The notes under the pieces are model-generated. The model made no database searches and was not told where the DNA came from. It worked only from the letters and a program-made list of their open reading frames with translations. From Catenaria anguillulae PL171 (Eukaryota; Blastocladiomycota; Blastocladiomycetes; Blastocladiales; Catenariaceae), in NCBI GenBank assembly GCA_002102555.1, contig MCFL01000034.1, positions 62,001 through 126,000 on the forward strand: a stretch of DNA of 64,000 nt. The letters run 5' to 3'. Position numbers and translations under genes: made by a program. Every line of letters starts with the position of its first letter. Positions within the stretch are counted from its first letter, which is position 1. This document shows, in pieces, positions 1-11,560 of the stretch.

Positions 1-1728
1 ACTTCTGCACCCCGTATTGGGTTCGTCTCTTTTTAGTGTTGACTTGCAGTCGTTTTCATCGTGCTGCCTGGCGCTGCTGCTTTCTTTCCTCATCCCTCTC
101 TGCCGCCCATTCACGCTCCACACTGGTGGTGTTAAATATCATCCCCTGATTCCATATCGATGCATATCCAATCAGGAAACTAACGGTATCGTTGCCTGCC
201 TCCTTACAATATGATTCGTGCTTCCTTCCATGACCCATGAACTTTCAGTACCCCGGAATTCCCTGGCTTCCTCCACCCCGCCGATTCCCTCGCTCACGGT
301 TGTCCGTTACCCAATAAAGAACCTTCGAACAACGCCCACGTTGGCCCCGCTACCTTCGGATACCTATCGCGATCACTGGAGGTGTCTCACTTGCCCGCCA
401 CGAGCCACAGTTCGTACTTGCGTCAGAGTTGATGGCTCTTTGTGTATGTAAAGCGTCATGTATGGTACTTCTTAGTGTCTATGACGGTTTGCTGTTTGAA
501 TGACGCGTTTGCTCACCACACTCACGGAATCCTCGTTGAACGGCCATGCCAAACGGCTCGCCACGATACCATTTATGTGCTTGACAGCCGCCGCAACATA
601 CCGACACTCCAGTCGCTTGGCCGTACCTCGTCCCTCAAGGCAGTCGGCTCTCCTTCTGGGCTACCCCTACGCGCTCTCCCTTTTCCCAGATCCGGCGTTC
701 TCGTCAGACGCTTCACTGCCAACCAACCACCAGCGATCAATCAACCCCTCGACATCTCGTGCCCGCTGCCCTCCCTGCTGACTTTATCACGTACATTCTC
801 TTGATTCATTCTGTGGCCAGTGCCTGATCATATCGCTCACTCATGCCATCCTTTCGTTGTCAAAGTCCTCAATCCGTCGGGCCACTCGTGACCGCCACAG
901 AAGACGTCCTACACCCAACCATAGCGGGCATCGGGCTCGCCTCTTGTCGATTTAAGCAAAGCCCGCACATCCAGAATCGTACGATCTTTGCTTGTTATTC
1001 CTGCTCTTCTTTTCCACCACGCACACTTGTTTCCTCTCGAACCCTACCGACCGCTGGCCGAGGTAGCTTTCCTTTTTGTGTGTGCGTGTGCACGTGAAAC
1101 GGTTCAATGTCGCCGTAATCGGGTGATCGTGGCTTGGTGGTGGTTTGCTCGCGCACACGGCACACGGAGAGTTCGCCCACTCGTTCGAAATCGGGGTCAT
1201 ATATGAAATTTGTCCGTCATCTTGCTCAATGCTTTTCGTTGGTTGCGGTGAGCGGCGGCCCGCTGTCGGGTGCAGCCCGTCTTGTTGAGTCAACTGAGCC
1301 TTGCCTCTTTTCTTTCGCTTTTCTTTTGCTGGGTCTTGCGAACAGTCATTAACCGTACCTCTCTTGCACTACTTGCCAACCCAAAATCATCTTTTGTCTC
1401 TGCTACCTCGTTGCAGTCAAGAACCAAAGGTGACACCCAAAACGGATCCATTTGATCGAGACCTGCCTGCTTAGCTTCCAGTCTCCTGACCTTTCCATCG
1501 ATCCAAGTATATACAAAACCCCTGTCAGGTTTAATCTACCGTACCGAAATATCCGCTCCGATCGCAGGCCCCCAGGTACATCTCTGCGATCCGCGAATCC
1601 TCCGGATCCAGTTCACTGACGTAGCTGCCCCCGGCATTTACAGCCTCCACGTTTCTACCTATCGCGGTTTATGATCCTCGAATGCGCATGGGCTGCCCAA
1701 ACACTCCTCTTCACATATTTCCTTGATC
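1..1728. other. upstream region, no gene seen
   Basis: No reading frame here has coding character on either strand; open stretches are short and overlap in several frames. The plus strand is C/T-rich with scattered pyrimidine tracts, as seen before other starts in this window. It probably holds the promoter and 5' leader of the MADS-box gene that begins at 1729. No tRNA, rRNA or repeat was recognised. Confidence 0.5.
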
Positions 1729-3525
1729 ATGGCCCCTCAACCCCCACGGCGCACCACCATTGCCCCAATCAACAACGCCAAGAACCGGCGGGTCACCTTT
1801 GCTAAGCGGCGGAACGGTATCTTTAAGAAGGCGTACGTTGTCAACTCTACTGCATTTCTCGCTCGCGTACACTGGTCTGCAACTGAAGAGTCCCAATTGA
1901 CGCGCCATTGAAATTGAATTCTCGCAGATATGAGCTCGGTGTCCTTTGCTCGTGCGAGATCGTGGTCGTGATCCGTGATGTGCGCGGCCGCGTCCACCAG
2001 TTTTCTGCCGTGTTTCCGGACGATTCTGCCCGTGCAACAACCGCCGCGAGCGACACCAGCGCCGATGACGATCAAGCCTCGGTGTTGCTCCCGCGTGAGC
2101 CCACATCGATTGTTCCCAGGGCACACACGGACGACGGGGCGCGATTACTAGCCAAGATTGTTGCTGGCGAGGCAGGGCCAGTGGCCGAATCACGTGGACC
2201 GTCCTTTGTACGTGCCCTTGATTCTGTCAAGTATCGTGGGGTGTTGCTCATTCTGATTGCACGACGGATTGCCGACGTGTAGTACGACAAGGGCAAGCCG
2301 CCAATGTTTGTTATTGGGGGCGAAAGCAACGCCGGCGACGATGACGAGGACGACGAGGAGCTTGCCGACGCGTCGTCATTGAGCACACCCACTGGTGTTG
2401 GACACGATCATTGGCGTGCCAACATCTCCATGCCGCCAACCACCAGCCAACCGCATCCATCCTTTGGCGCACTCATGTCAACATACTCTCCACCAAACGC
2501 AGCCTCAGCAGCTCCAGTGCCACCAGTGTCTCGCATTTCAACTCGTTCCAAATCCTCGTCTTCTCGCACGCCCGGGAGGAAGCGAGGAATCCCGGCATGT
2601 GCGTCATTCTCGCCACCTTCCTCGATGGAGCGAGGTACGCGGCTCCTTTCCGCCTTGTGACAATTTCGCTCTTAGAGTTTTTTTCTAAATCTCACTTGTT
2701 TTGAATTGTCCAGCTGGATCTTCCCAGCTGTCGCCGCTCGAGCGCCAGTCATTTCAGCATCCCGCATTCACTCCACCCTTCGCCGCGGCCAACCCGATGG
2801 GCATGATGGGATATCGTCATTTGCAGGGTGAGCATGTCGGCAGCCCATTCATGTATCTTTCCCAAGAGGAGTCGGTTCGTCATCCGCATTTTTTGTCGGA
2901 ATGGTTTGACCTCGGTTAACTCACATTGACCATGATTTATTCACAGGCTCTGCTTTCCAATCCACAATCCACAACTTCGTCCTGGTCGTCAATGCCCACG
3001 ACAAGCATGAGTTCTGGGCCTGCTGGGTACCCAACCTCGAGTTCCTCAACGTCGCTCCCACCATCGTCTTCGCCTTCGTTCGCGCTTTACCCGAGTCCGC
3101 ACATCTCTCCCGTCGCCATCGCAACGGGGGCTTCCCCGCCAACCGTCGATCCGTTTGCCGCCCAATCACTTCATTCCCCAACACCTGTTCTCGAGCATCA
3201 TTGGCAGCAACAACTTGCGGCGTGGCCAATGTCGGGTCCGCACGTACCGCCAAACGTACCGGCAACAGGTTACACAAGTCAAGGCGCATACTTGGACGGT
3301 TCCGCGGTTGCACACTTTGCGCTCCATTCTTCGGCCCCCGCCCCGCCCTTTCACCCGGCAGTTTCATTTGAGCGAAACATGACGCGGCGGGCAGCAAGCA
3401 CAGTGGACTCGGACCCGGCTGTGACTGGTTCTCAATCGAGCGTTGAGCCGCCGTCCGTCACGGTAGAGCCGTTTCTTTCCTTCTTTGACCAACAATTTCA
3501 CCCAGACAAGTCGCCCGAATCGTGA
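1729..3525 (+). CDS. MADS-box transcription factor, MEF2 type
   Basis: Predicted sequence-specific nuclear transcription factor. I read five exons: 1729-1832, 1928-2207, 2283-2634, 2714-2874 and 2947-3525, giving 491 aa. All introns are GT-AG and phases agree. Residues about 8-60 form the MADS box: the KRRNGIFKKA basic helix, then YELGVLCSCEI, which is split by intron 1. The KKAYELxVLCxCEI form is MEF2-like rather than SRF-like. The remainder is acidic, then Ser/Pro/Thr-rich and without a recognised fold. ATG 1729 was chosen because the MADS box begins within a few residues. A TTG codon six bases upstream is not needed. The target genes cannot be read from sequence. The box is certain; the exact 3' exon borders are likely but unproven. 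Confidence 0.85.
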
Positions 3526-4165
3526 GGGCGAGTGATTCTTCCCATTTGCGTCAAATCGGCCTGTTGCAAGTTCCCTTGTCGCGCTTCCTGACAATATCGC
3601 CATCGATTCTGTCTTTGATTTCGTTCGTATTTTGTGCTCTATTTTCCACTCATACACTACCCCTCAGCTGCCCCCGTTCCATTGCTTCCCTTGCTTTCAT
3701 TGAAGTCTGTCGCATTCACACAATGATGGGTACACCCGTATTTTATACATGTTTGGCTCGCATTGTTATGAACACTATCCGGCGTCCGCCTGTCTCATTC
3801 ACCTCAACATGGTTGATCATAGAGGTGCGACGTACAAAGCAAGCGACATAGGGACGGCTGGCTACATTACTTACCTGGCAGGTGAGGCGCCACCCGCCTG
3901 GCCCCATGTAGCGCCGTTGTTTTTCGTTGTTTCCAGCGTGATCATGCGCTGTTTCATGCGCTGTGGTTTGGGAATTGGGATCCATTCCCTGGCATTCAAA
4001 CAAAAAGGTTGCCCTTGCGCATGAAATGCGAGGTGGCATACAAAGGCCCGACAGAGTTGTGGGTCGAGGTGTACAAATACCATAGGCCATCCCACCCCAT
4101 TTGTCTCGATTTTCACCGTTGCCCTCGACGCGATTGCTCAATTCCATACACACGCCCAACACATC
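3526..4165. other. intergenic region
   Basis: The first 150 bases after the MADS-box stop are T/C-rich on the sense strand and look like a 3' UTR. The rest is probably the promoter and leader of the membrane-protein gene at 4166. Small open frames lack coding bias. No repeat or RNA gene was recognised. Confidence 0.4.
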
Positions 4166-4714
4166 ATGTCCACACCCACCAACAACCAGACCAACAATTC
4201 CAACGTCAGCACCAGTGCAGACAAGGCCGATCAAGTCGACGAGTTGCCCACCACCTGCTGCTGCTGCTTCCCGATCCGCCTAGGTGTCTTTGTCTTGATT
4301 ATCCTGTCTCTCGCTCAACTCATCTATGCTCTCGTCTCGGATGTGATCCTTCGCACCGATCAATCGAAACCGCGCACCCGTTACCCGAACGACATCGTGG
4401 GCTACATTTTCACGGGCATCAACTTCCTTGTGTACTTTGGTCTCTTGATTGGCGCCATCAAGCGGGATTCCAAGACGTATCGCCCGTTTGCACAAGTCAA
4501 CCTCGCCCTGTTTTGGGTGAGTGTCGTGTTGAGCATCATTGGCGTCTTTATGAGCGTGTCCGAGTTTGGTGCAGGTGCCTTGCCGGTGGCGCTGGTCATG
4601 CTGGTCTTCATTTGGTTGATTGCAGGTTACTTTACTTGGATTCTGTACAAGTACACGGACGTGTTGGCCAAGGAGGAAAAGGGACGTGAGCTAAAGTCGA
4701 TGGAGCAGGCTTGA
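4166..4714 (+). CDS. small four-helix membrane protein, unknown function
   Basis: A single uninterrupted frame of 182 aa. A polar N-terminal tail of about 34 residues rich in Asn, Thr and Ser ends in a CCCC cluster, followed by four hydrophobic segments at roughly residues 38-60, 78-95, 109-130 and 138-160. The C-terminal tail is short, charged and rich in Lys and Glu. The cysteine cluster directly before the first helix suggests S-acylation or metal contact at the membrane face, which is inference. The layout recalls small fungal four-TM proteins and, loosely, LAPTM-like proteins, but I do not recognise a family with confidence. The start is the first ATG and there is no intron signal that improves the product. 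Confidence 0.75.
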   Translation: MSTPTNNQTNNSNVSTSADKADQVDELPTTCCCCFPIRLGVFVLIILSLAQLIYALVSDVILRTDQSKPRTRYPNDIVGYIFTGINFLVYFGLLIGAIKRDSKTYRPFAQVNLALFWVSVVLSIIGVFMSVSEFGAGALPVALVMLVFIWLIAGYFTWILYKYTDVLAKEEKGRELKSMEQA

Positions 4715-5190
4715 AGTTGTTGCGATTTGGAGCACCTTTCCGTTCTTGACATTTAGTTCCATTCGTTACCCAAAAATTTTGACATCCTCGTACAGAATAC
4801 AATCGTGATCCCGATCATACACTGAGTGACAAGGCATTCGGCGTGGCCGTTTGGTAGTCGTCCTTAGCATGGCGCCATGAAAACCAAGGTATTGTCATGC
4901 AGTTTACGTACGGTATACAGTATCTCGCGAGCTCGAGTGTGATCAGCTGTCTTGCAGGTTTTCACCCTGTTTTCACAGTCAACATTGGAAACGTTGCATC
5001 ACACTCGTCTCGCGACACGGACCGATCGCGGATCGTGTCGATGTGCTCCAATCCGAATCAAACGCCAACGCAATGACGGCACTGACACAACTTGAAGGCC
5101 TGAGCCTTCGTCGCTTTGCATTCGCTGCTCCTCTTTGGTATCCATCCAGTCGATGTAAGCTGTGCTCCCTTTACCTCACGCTCGCGCAAC
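4715..5190. other. intergenic region
   Basis: Holds the presumed 3' UTR of the membrane-protein gene and the promoter of the acyl-CoA dehydrogenase gene. No coding frame, repeat or RNA gene was recognised. Confidence 0.4.
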
Positions 5191-6740
5191 ATGGCCACCA
5201 TTGCTCGTTCCGCTGTCCGTGCCGTCGCCGCCGCTTCGGCCCGTCCGATCCACCGGTCCGTCGTCCGCCTGCTAATCTGCCACCGGGTGTTCGCCGCCCG
5301 GCTGCCCTGGAACCTTGCCCACACAGGCAGCTGACCCGCTGACACGCCCACTTACCGCCGCCCTCTGCCTCTGCAGGACGTTTACCGCCTCGACTGTTGC
5401 TCGCTCGTCAGTGACGGGCCTCAACTCGCTCAACACCTTGACCGAGGAGGAAGCCATGATGAAGGAGGCCGGTACGTGGCATTCACTACTGCAATTTCCC
5501 AGCGCACTGATTCTGCTTCGCTCGCCTTGGGTGTCTCGCACACACACTGACCGCAACACCACTACACTTTGCACAGCGGCTCGCTTTGCCCGCGAAAAGG
5601 TCAAGCCCTTGGTCATGAAGATGGACGAGGAGGAAAAGATGGATCCGTCCATCATCAAGGGCCTGTTTGAGCAAGGGTTCATGGGTATTGAGGTGCCCGA
5701 AGAGTATGGCGGCTCAGGCAGCTCGTTCACGTCGGCCATCGCCGTCATTGAGGGTCCGTTCTTCCTTTGCATCATTTGTCGTGCTTGTCTGGCTCACAAC
5801 CTCCAATGCGATTTCAGAGCTCGCCAAGATCGATCCTTCCGTCTCTGTTGCCTGCGATGTGCAAAACACCCTTGTCAACACCCTGTTCCGCACGCACGGC
5901 ACGCCCGAAATCAAGGAAAAGTACTTGACTGCTCTCGCCACCGAATCCGTCGGCTGCTTCTGCTTGTCTGAAGCCGGGTCCGGCTCGGACGCCTTTTCGC
6001 TCAAGCTGCGCGCCGAAAAGCAAGGCGACTACTATGTGCTCAACGGCAGCAAGATGTGGATCACCAACTCTGGCGAGGCCGACATTTTCCTCGTGTTTGC
6101 CAACGTGGACCCGTCCAAGGGCTACCGCGGCATCACGGCGTTTATTGTGGACAAGTCCATGGGCGTTGAGGTCGCAAAGAAGGAGTCCAAGCTCGGCATT
6201 CGCGCCTCGTCTACGTGCGTGCTCAACTTTGACAATGTCAAGGTGCCCGCAAAGAACATTTTGGGCGAGGTCGGTAAAGGGTACAAGTACTCGATCGAGA
6301 TTCTCAACGAGGGCCGCATTGGCATTGCCGCGCAAATGATTGGCTTGGCCCAGGGCGCCTTTGACATTGCCGTGCCCTACACGTTTGATCGCAAGCAGTT
6401 TGGCCAAGCGATTGGCGAGTTCCAAGGCATGCAACATCAGTATGCGCAAGTGGCTGTGGAAATCGAGGCGGCGCGCTTGTTGACGTACAATGCCGCGCGG
6501 CTCAAGGAGGAGGGTAAGCCCTTCATTCGCGAGGCCGCCATGGCAAAGCTCTACTCGTCGCAGGTCGCTGAGAAGGCCGCGTCAAAGGCCATTGAGTGGA
6601 TGGGCGGCGTTGGGTTCACGCGCGAGACGGGCGTGGAAAAGTTTTACCGTGACGCCAAGATTGGCGCCATTTACGAGGGCACGTCCAACATCCAGCTGCA
6701 AACCATTGCCAAGATGATCCAATCCCAGTACAAGAAGTAA
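5191..6740 (+). CDS. ACADSB: short/branched-chain acyl-CoA dehydrogenase, mitochondrial
   Basis: FAD-dependent flavoenzyme that introduces the alpha-beta double bond in short or 2-methyl-branched acyl-CoAs (isoleucine catabolism and beta-oxidation), acting in the mitochondrial matrix. Exons 5191-5255, 5377-5471, 5577-5753 and 5818-6740 sum to 1260 nt, or 419 aa, with all phases consistent. The N terminus is an Arg/Ala/Ser-rich presequence without acids ([19 protein letters not shown]). Conserved blocks include [61 protein letters not shown] and [10 protein letters not shown], where the Glu is the catalytic base position. The overall pattern is closer to ACADSB than to medium- or short-straight-chain enzymes. 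No frame breaks. The 3' flank is pyrimidine-rich. Confidence 0.93.
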
Positions 6741-7118
6741 GCCGGAGCTAATGTGTCGTCGACCGATGCTTCCTCATTTGTGCCTGTTTCCTCATTCTTT
6801 GCCTTCCCCACCTCGTTCCTTTTCGAGATTCTTGCTCTTGTTTCTCTTCTTGACGGTCCCCGACAGTGGGACTCAATACACTTCCTTGGAGCACATGTCA
6901 CTGGAGATGCTGGCACAAACCCGCGGAATCAACCGGTTTTCGAGATGTTCCTGCATGACTTGTTAACGATTCATTCTTGATGTCCAACTGGCGGGCTATC
7001 CCCTGCTATAAGCAAGTTACTCTGTGATGCATTGGTTATATCATGTCCCGCGACGAAAACAAGACACCCACACAATCCCAAGAGACGCAAAAGCAAAACC
7101 CAAGTTTGCTACAACAGC
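6741..7118. other. convergent 3' region
   Basis: Lies between the dehydrogenase stop and the stop of the oppositely oriented eL34 gene. The first 120 bases are T/C-rich on the plus strand, matching the 3' flank style of other genes here. No further gene seen. Confidence 0.45.
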
Positions 7119-7991
7119 TTACTTCTTGGGGGCAGCAGCAACCTTCTTGCCAGCGGGCTTCTTGGCAGCAGCCTTCTTGGGCTTGGCCTCGGCAGCAGCC
7201 TGGGCCTGGGCAGCCTTGAGCACCTTCTTGACAATCTTCTGCTCCTCGATCAGGAAGGCACGAAGAATGCGCTCGCGGACACAGTGGGCGCAGCGGGAGC
7301 CACCGTACGTGCGCGAAACAGTCTTTTGGCGCTTGGAGAGGGTGGCGTACTTGCGGGGGCGGAGGGCGGGATCTGTCAACCAGTGTGATGCGATGCAACC
7401 GTCAGTGAGCTGTTCGAGACGTGCAACATGGACCACAGCGTCCAACAAATGCGTTTGTTTTACGGGCAGAGGTTCCCCGTAGATTTGTGGATGCTGTGTG
7501 TCGGTGTGCGAAGAATTGGCAAGAGAAGTGGATACATACGCCAGTGAGGGCCGAGCCGCAGTCACCGCACTTGGGGAGCCGGCCTTCTTGAGCTCGTAGT
7601 GGTAGACAAGCTTGCCACCGGGGGTCTTGACAACACGGACCTGAACGTGACGGGAACAATGCAATCGTCAGCATTTGTTGCGAGTGAAATCGACTCGTCA
7701 CCTCAGTCCCCACTCGTCACACGGATGTTTTTGGTTTTGGATCCGGGCCGGCCTGAGCATGCAGGCGAGTGAGGGACGGAACAGCCCATTGACATAAAGC
7801 GTCTATTTTCGCCTCAAGACACGCAGGATCAAACGACCCGCCTGTTCTGTCGGCGTATACCGTCCCGCGCCAAAACCACAACTTGCCAAGTGACGAGTGA
7901 GCGACCGTCTCCCATGGCAAACATTTGTACGAACCTTGTTGGACTTGGTGTTGTACGACAAGCGCCTGCGGTACTGGAGACGTTGGACCAT
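7119..7991 (-). CDS. RPL34: 60S ribosomal protein eL34
   Basis: Structural protein of the large cytosolic ribosomal subunit. Minus-strand exons are 7935-7991 ([19 protein letters not shown]), 7540-7640 ([19 protein letters not shown] onward) and 7119-7372 ([19 protein letters not shown] onward), ending in an Ala/Lys-rich tail. The CGDC element and the SRTYGG and [12 protein letters not shown] segments are family hallmarks. Two frame breaks occur: near 7573-7576, in a run of four G, where GSP must join KCGDCG; and near 7368-7370, in a run of three G, at the start of exon 3. Adding one base at each gives 414 coding nt, exactly 137 codons plus stop. An essential protein broken twice at G runs suggests consensus error rather than a pseudogene. 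Introns of 294 and 167 nt are long for this window. I saw no convincing snoRNA box set in them. Confidence 0.9.
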
Positions 7992-8873
7992 TTTTGCGAT
8001 GATTGAGGGGTTGACCGGAATCTGTTTCGTTATCGAGTTACGAGTGCGAGTTTTCAAGCAGAGTGTGTCGTAGTGTCACGGAGGATGGATTGATGAGGTG
8101 GTGAGAGAATGGCAGGTTGGGTGGCGGTGGTCAGTAAGACGATCATTCATGGCGGATTGCATTTTTTGGGCGTGTGGTTCATTGCGTCAAAGTTCATAGT
8201 AACCTTACCAAAAAACTATTCCAAATGGGGTCGAGGGAGGGTCCGAACACAAGTGGTGTGTTGCACAGTGGATGGATGGAGTGTGGCGTGATCGCCGTGC
8301 TGAATCGGAAGGTCTGTCGATCCCCTTATGACGCGACTTGGGACTGGGACAAGTGCGAACACAGAGTAAAGTTGATGATGTTGCAACTGCACTAGCAGAG
8401 TCGAAATTGCATTACCCGGTCTGTACTTGAACACAGCACCAAGTGCGCAGTGGGTCTGACGTTGCTGTAGATCAACATTCTGTTCAAATGTGTGCTGTGT
8501 TTGCACCAGTCTCCCTGGCTTTCCCACATGCACAGCCTCTCGAGACTCATTGACAACTTGGCGAGAGCGAGCGTATGCGCCCGAGCCTGCACTGGCCTTG
8601 GCAGCAATACTGTTGAGCTGGACATCGCTAAACCGAACCGCCCATCCTTGGCTGCGATGGAGCACAAGTGAATCCCGACTGAGCCGGCACCACAACGCGC
8701 TTGCCGACCTGCCATTCTGTCTCGCGACATCCGCACTCCGGCCGCTGACAACAAAGTGCGCCGATGACCAAGAAAGCCAATCGAAATACAGCGTTTACCA
8801 TGAGCAATTCTTCCAAGCAAGTATTGCAACCACAGCTCGTTCACTCATACATCTGCAACACCCGCCACCGACC
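7992..8873. other. divergent promoter region between RPL34 and HEM14-like genes
   Basis: About 880 bases separate the two divergent start codons. A possible 5' UTR acceptor lies just upstream of the RPL34 ATG on the minus strand, so a leader intron is possible. An open frame continuous with the oxidase extends upstream to about 8490 but has no family similarity. No RNA gene recognised. Confidence 0.4.
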
Positions 8874-10502
8874 ATGCAGCTGACCCGCCTCGCACTCGCA
8901 GCCTCCATTGCGGGTTCCGGTCAATCCCGACACATTGCCGTCCTGGGCGGCGGCATCTCTGGGCTCGCCACTGCCCACTTTGTTCGCCGCCGCCTTGCCG
9001 ATCGCACTGGCACTAGCGGGGCATCCGATCCCATCCGAATCACGCTCATCGACAAGGCCCCACGCCTCGGCGGCTGGATCCAATCGGACGTGGACCGGGC
9101 CACCGGCGTCCTTCTCGAGGCCGGCCCACGCACACTTCGCCCAAAGGGGTTACCGGGCGCTCTCACGCTGGCCATGATCCACGACCTGGGTCTTGCAGAT
9201 CAAGTCGTGACTGTGCCCATGTCGTCGCCGTCGGCAAAAGTCAGGCAAATGCTGTTCCAAGATCGTGTCGAGCGGTTGCCTGTTTCGCTGGGCGAGGTGA
9301 TCAAGACTTCAAGAGACGCAAACTCGCCAATGGCCGGCATCGTGCCTGCAGCTGTGCGTGAAGTGTTTGTGCCGCGCCGGCCGTCACAGTCTGGCGCACA
9401 GGGCCGAAAAGATGAGGACGAGACGATTGCCGCGTTTTTGTCGCGGCGGTTCTCGCCCGCACTCGTCAATAACCTCGTCTCGGGGATTGTGCATGGGATT
9501 TACGCAGGTAACCCGCATCAGCTCAGCGTGCGCGCCACGTTTCCGTCGCTGTGGAATGCAGAACGTGACCACAGGTCTGTTGTGCTGGGTGTGCTCAAGG
9601 GCGCCATGTCGGCCATGAGCCCGGCGGATGCTGCGGCGCTGGCCGAGCTGGTGCAGAGCCGCGGGCCAAAGTTTGCCGACTTGTGGGCCGGCGCGTCAAA
9701 GGCAAGCATCTACTCTGTGCGCGGCGGGCTCGAGGCAATTGTCGGCGGCCTGGAGGCGGCCCTAATGGACCACGTCGAATTCAACCTGGGATCCCAGCCG
9801 ACCTCCATCCGTCTCCCAACTGACCCGGCCAGGAGCACCATCGAGGTCACACTCGCCAACGGCTCAACCATCCGAGCCGATCACCTCGTGTCGACCATCC
9901 CAACCCCATCCCTCAACTCGCTTCTCTCTGCCTCAGGCTCATCCGCCTCGCCCGCACTCACCCACCTCGCATCCACCGTGACCCCCTCTGCCGTGACCGT
10001 CGCCCTCACCAACATTGTGTTCCGCACACGCGACCTTCCGCGTGCCGTGCTCGACCGCACCCAAGCCTTTGGCGTGCTCTCACCGCTCGCAAAGGGCAAG
10101 CGCACACACCCGCACTTGCTCGGCATCATTTTCGATTCGGCGGCGGTCCCAGGGCTCGCAGAACCAGAGTATACAAAGTTCACAGTCATGATGGGCGGCC
10201 ACTACTTCAGCCAGCCTGGCGTGCACGTACCCAGTGTGGTTGAGGCAGGTGAGTTGGCATTGGATGCGGTGAGGCGGCATTTGTCGATTCCAGAGTGGGT
10301 GGCGACGCCTGTGGTGGTCAGGGCAAGGTTGCATCATGAATGTATTCCGCAGTATGGGGTGGGTCATGTGCAGGCCGTGCGGAGGGCGAGGGACGAGGTA
10401 GGAGCGAGGCGGGTCGAGTTGGTGGGTGCGTGGTACGACGGCGTGGGCGTCAATGATTGTGTGCGGAGTGCGTGGGAAGCAGCGCAGAGGATTGCCGGCT
10501 AG
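8874..10502 (+). CDS. HEM14: protoporphyrinogen oxidase
   Basis: Catalyses the six-electron oxidation of protoporphyrinogen IX to protoporphyrin IX, the penultimate step of heme synthesis, on the mitochondrial inner membrane. It is an uninterrupted 542-aa frame, within the usual size of the family. The N terminus carries the FAD dinucleotide-binding motif VLGGGISGLATAH (Gly at about 25, 27 and 30). LGGWIQSD and EAGPRTLRPKG follow, as in PPOX. The middle has SGIVHGIYAGNP, and YSVRGGLEAIVGGLEAAL is the conserved glycine-rich element. The C terminus has VELVGAWYDGVGVNDCVRS, which closes the FAD site. ATG 8874 was chosen because the FAD motif begins 24 residues later and the upstream extension lacks family similarity. 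No introns. Next to but divergent from RPL34. Confidence 0.93.
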   Translation: MQLTRLALAASIAGSGQSRHIAVLGGGISGLATAHFVRRRLADRTGTSGASDPIRITLIDKAPRLGGWIQSDVDRATGVLLEAGPRTLRPKGLPGALTLAMIHDLGLADQVVTVPMSSPSAKVRQMLFQDRVERLPVSLGEVIKTSRDANSPMAGIVPAAVREVFVPRRPSQSGAQGRKDEDETIAAFLSRRFSPALVNNLVSGIVHGIYAGNPHQLSVRATFPSLWNAERDHRSVVLGVLKGAMSAMSPADAAALAELVQSRGPKFADLWAGASKASIYSVRGGLEAIVGGLEAALMDHVEFNLGSQPTSIRLPTDPARSTIEVTLANGSTIRADHLVSTIPTPSLNSLLSASGSSASPALTHLASTVTPSAVTVALTNIVFRTRDLPRAVLDRTQAFGVLSPLAKGKRTHPHLLGIIFDSAAVPGLAEPEYTKFTVMMGGHYFSQPGVHVPSVVEAGELALDAVRRHLSIPEWVATPVVVRARLHHECIPQYGVGHVQAVRRARDEVGARRVELVGAWYDGVGVNDCVRSAWEAAQRIAG

Positions 10503-10709
10503 GACCCACCTTGGTTGCTGCTGGGGGATCAAGACGGGATATGTATGTACAAATGAGGGATATCATGCACTTTCATGTACTCGCACTTCAATCAGAATCA
10601 TATGGACACGACCAACTTTCGATCAATGGTCGGCACTCTTGCCCCCTTGCCACTTACTCGGCAGGCAACCCTTCAATTGGCCATTGAAAACAAACACAAC
10701 TCTGCGGGA

Positions 10710-11517
10710 TCACTCGTGTTTGGGGCGGACGAGGGCCTTGGCAAGCAACTGGGTCGCGGCCCCGAGCACGGGACGCACGGCCTTGGAATAGAGCGTGCCA
10801 AACAAGGGCACTTCTTCAATCAAGTCCATGAGACTCCAAATGTCCTCGAAATGTACAACCACGCCAGTTACCTTGTTGAGCGTGATCTTGCTGACTGTGC
10901 GGATCGTGACCGAGAACGGGAGCCAGCTGTGGGCAGGGGGGGGGGGGGTTGTTTCAACAAGTACACTCCATGTGAGCGATGTGATGAATGGCGTTATCGA
11001 ACAAGAGGATATGCAACATGTCTTCACATACCGGAGACGGTAAACCACATCGGCATCAATGCACACCACATGCGTGTCGGCCACGGCCAAGTCGGACGAT
11101 TCCGTGATGGACAGCACCCGCTTTTCGATCGAGCTGAAGGCCAGCAGGTTGCCGGCAAACACACCCTTGATGAGGTTGGTAGATGAGGCGACGACGAGCG
11201 GATCTGGTTGGGCGGTTTCAGCAGAGGAGTCAACCAAGGGCTATGATACCACCTGCACCTGAGGACATGATGCAAGTCTGCGGAGGACACGATCAAGGCT
11301 CGTCGAGAGACGGACCGGCAAAGGTCGAGTCGTTGTCAAAGTAGTCGGCAACGATCTGGGCTTGCAAGGCCGTGTCGGTCGAGTTGAGGCCGGCGTACAC
11401 GTCGAGGGCAATGTCGCGCAACGGTTTGGTTGCGCGCTGGGCGCCACCCGCCTTTGCCAGCGGGGTCGAGGGCGAGTGCGGGCCGTTGGCGGCGGACAAG
11501 AGCGTTTGGTTGGGCAT
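10710..11517 (-). CDS. SigF-like NTF2-fold domain protein
   Basis: Three minus-strand exons, 11316-11517, 11032-11203 and 10710-10926, give 591 nt and 196 aa with consistent phases (introns of 112 and 105 nt). Splicing joins STFA to DPLVVASS and VYRLR to WLPFSVTIRT, which produces a continuous alpha-plus-beta NTF2-like domain. It starts with a helix (DIALDVYAGL) and the YFDNDSTFADPL turn typical of fungal SigF-like NTF2 proteins. The C terminus contains VVVHFEDIWSLMDLIEEVP and a hydrophobic helix that may contact membrane. The molecular role of this fungal family is not known to me. Intron 2 carries a run of 13 G on the plus strand (C on the sense strand) close to the acceptor. Confidence 0.75.
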
Positions 11518-11546
11518 GGTGACGATGATGGCGGCGGTTAGAATTC

Positions 11547-11560
11547 CATTGACGTCAATG
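11547..11560. promoter_or_regulatory. CRE-type bZIP palindrome
   Basis: The sequence CATTGACGTCAATG is a perfect 14-bp palindrome with the TGACGTCA cyclic-AMP response element core at 11550-11557. It ends 30 bases upstream of the ATG of the minus-strand NTF2-like gene, so it lies between the TATA-like box and the start codon. Binding by an ATF/CREB bZIP factor is inference. Confidence 0.5.

Noticed and set aside
1150-1210. Possible tRNA B-box (GTTCGAAATC)
   Set aside because: No matching A-box or cloverleaf could be drawn around it.
8490-8873. N-terminal extension of protoporphyrinogen oxidase
   Set aside because: Has no family similarity; the ATG at 8874 gives the normal distance to the FAD motif.
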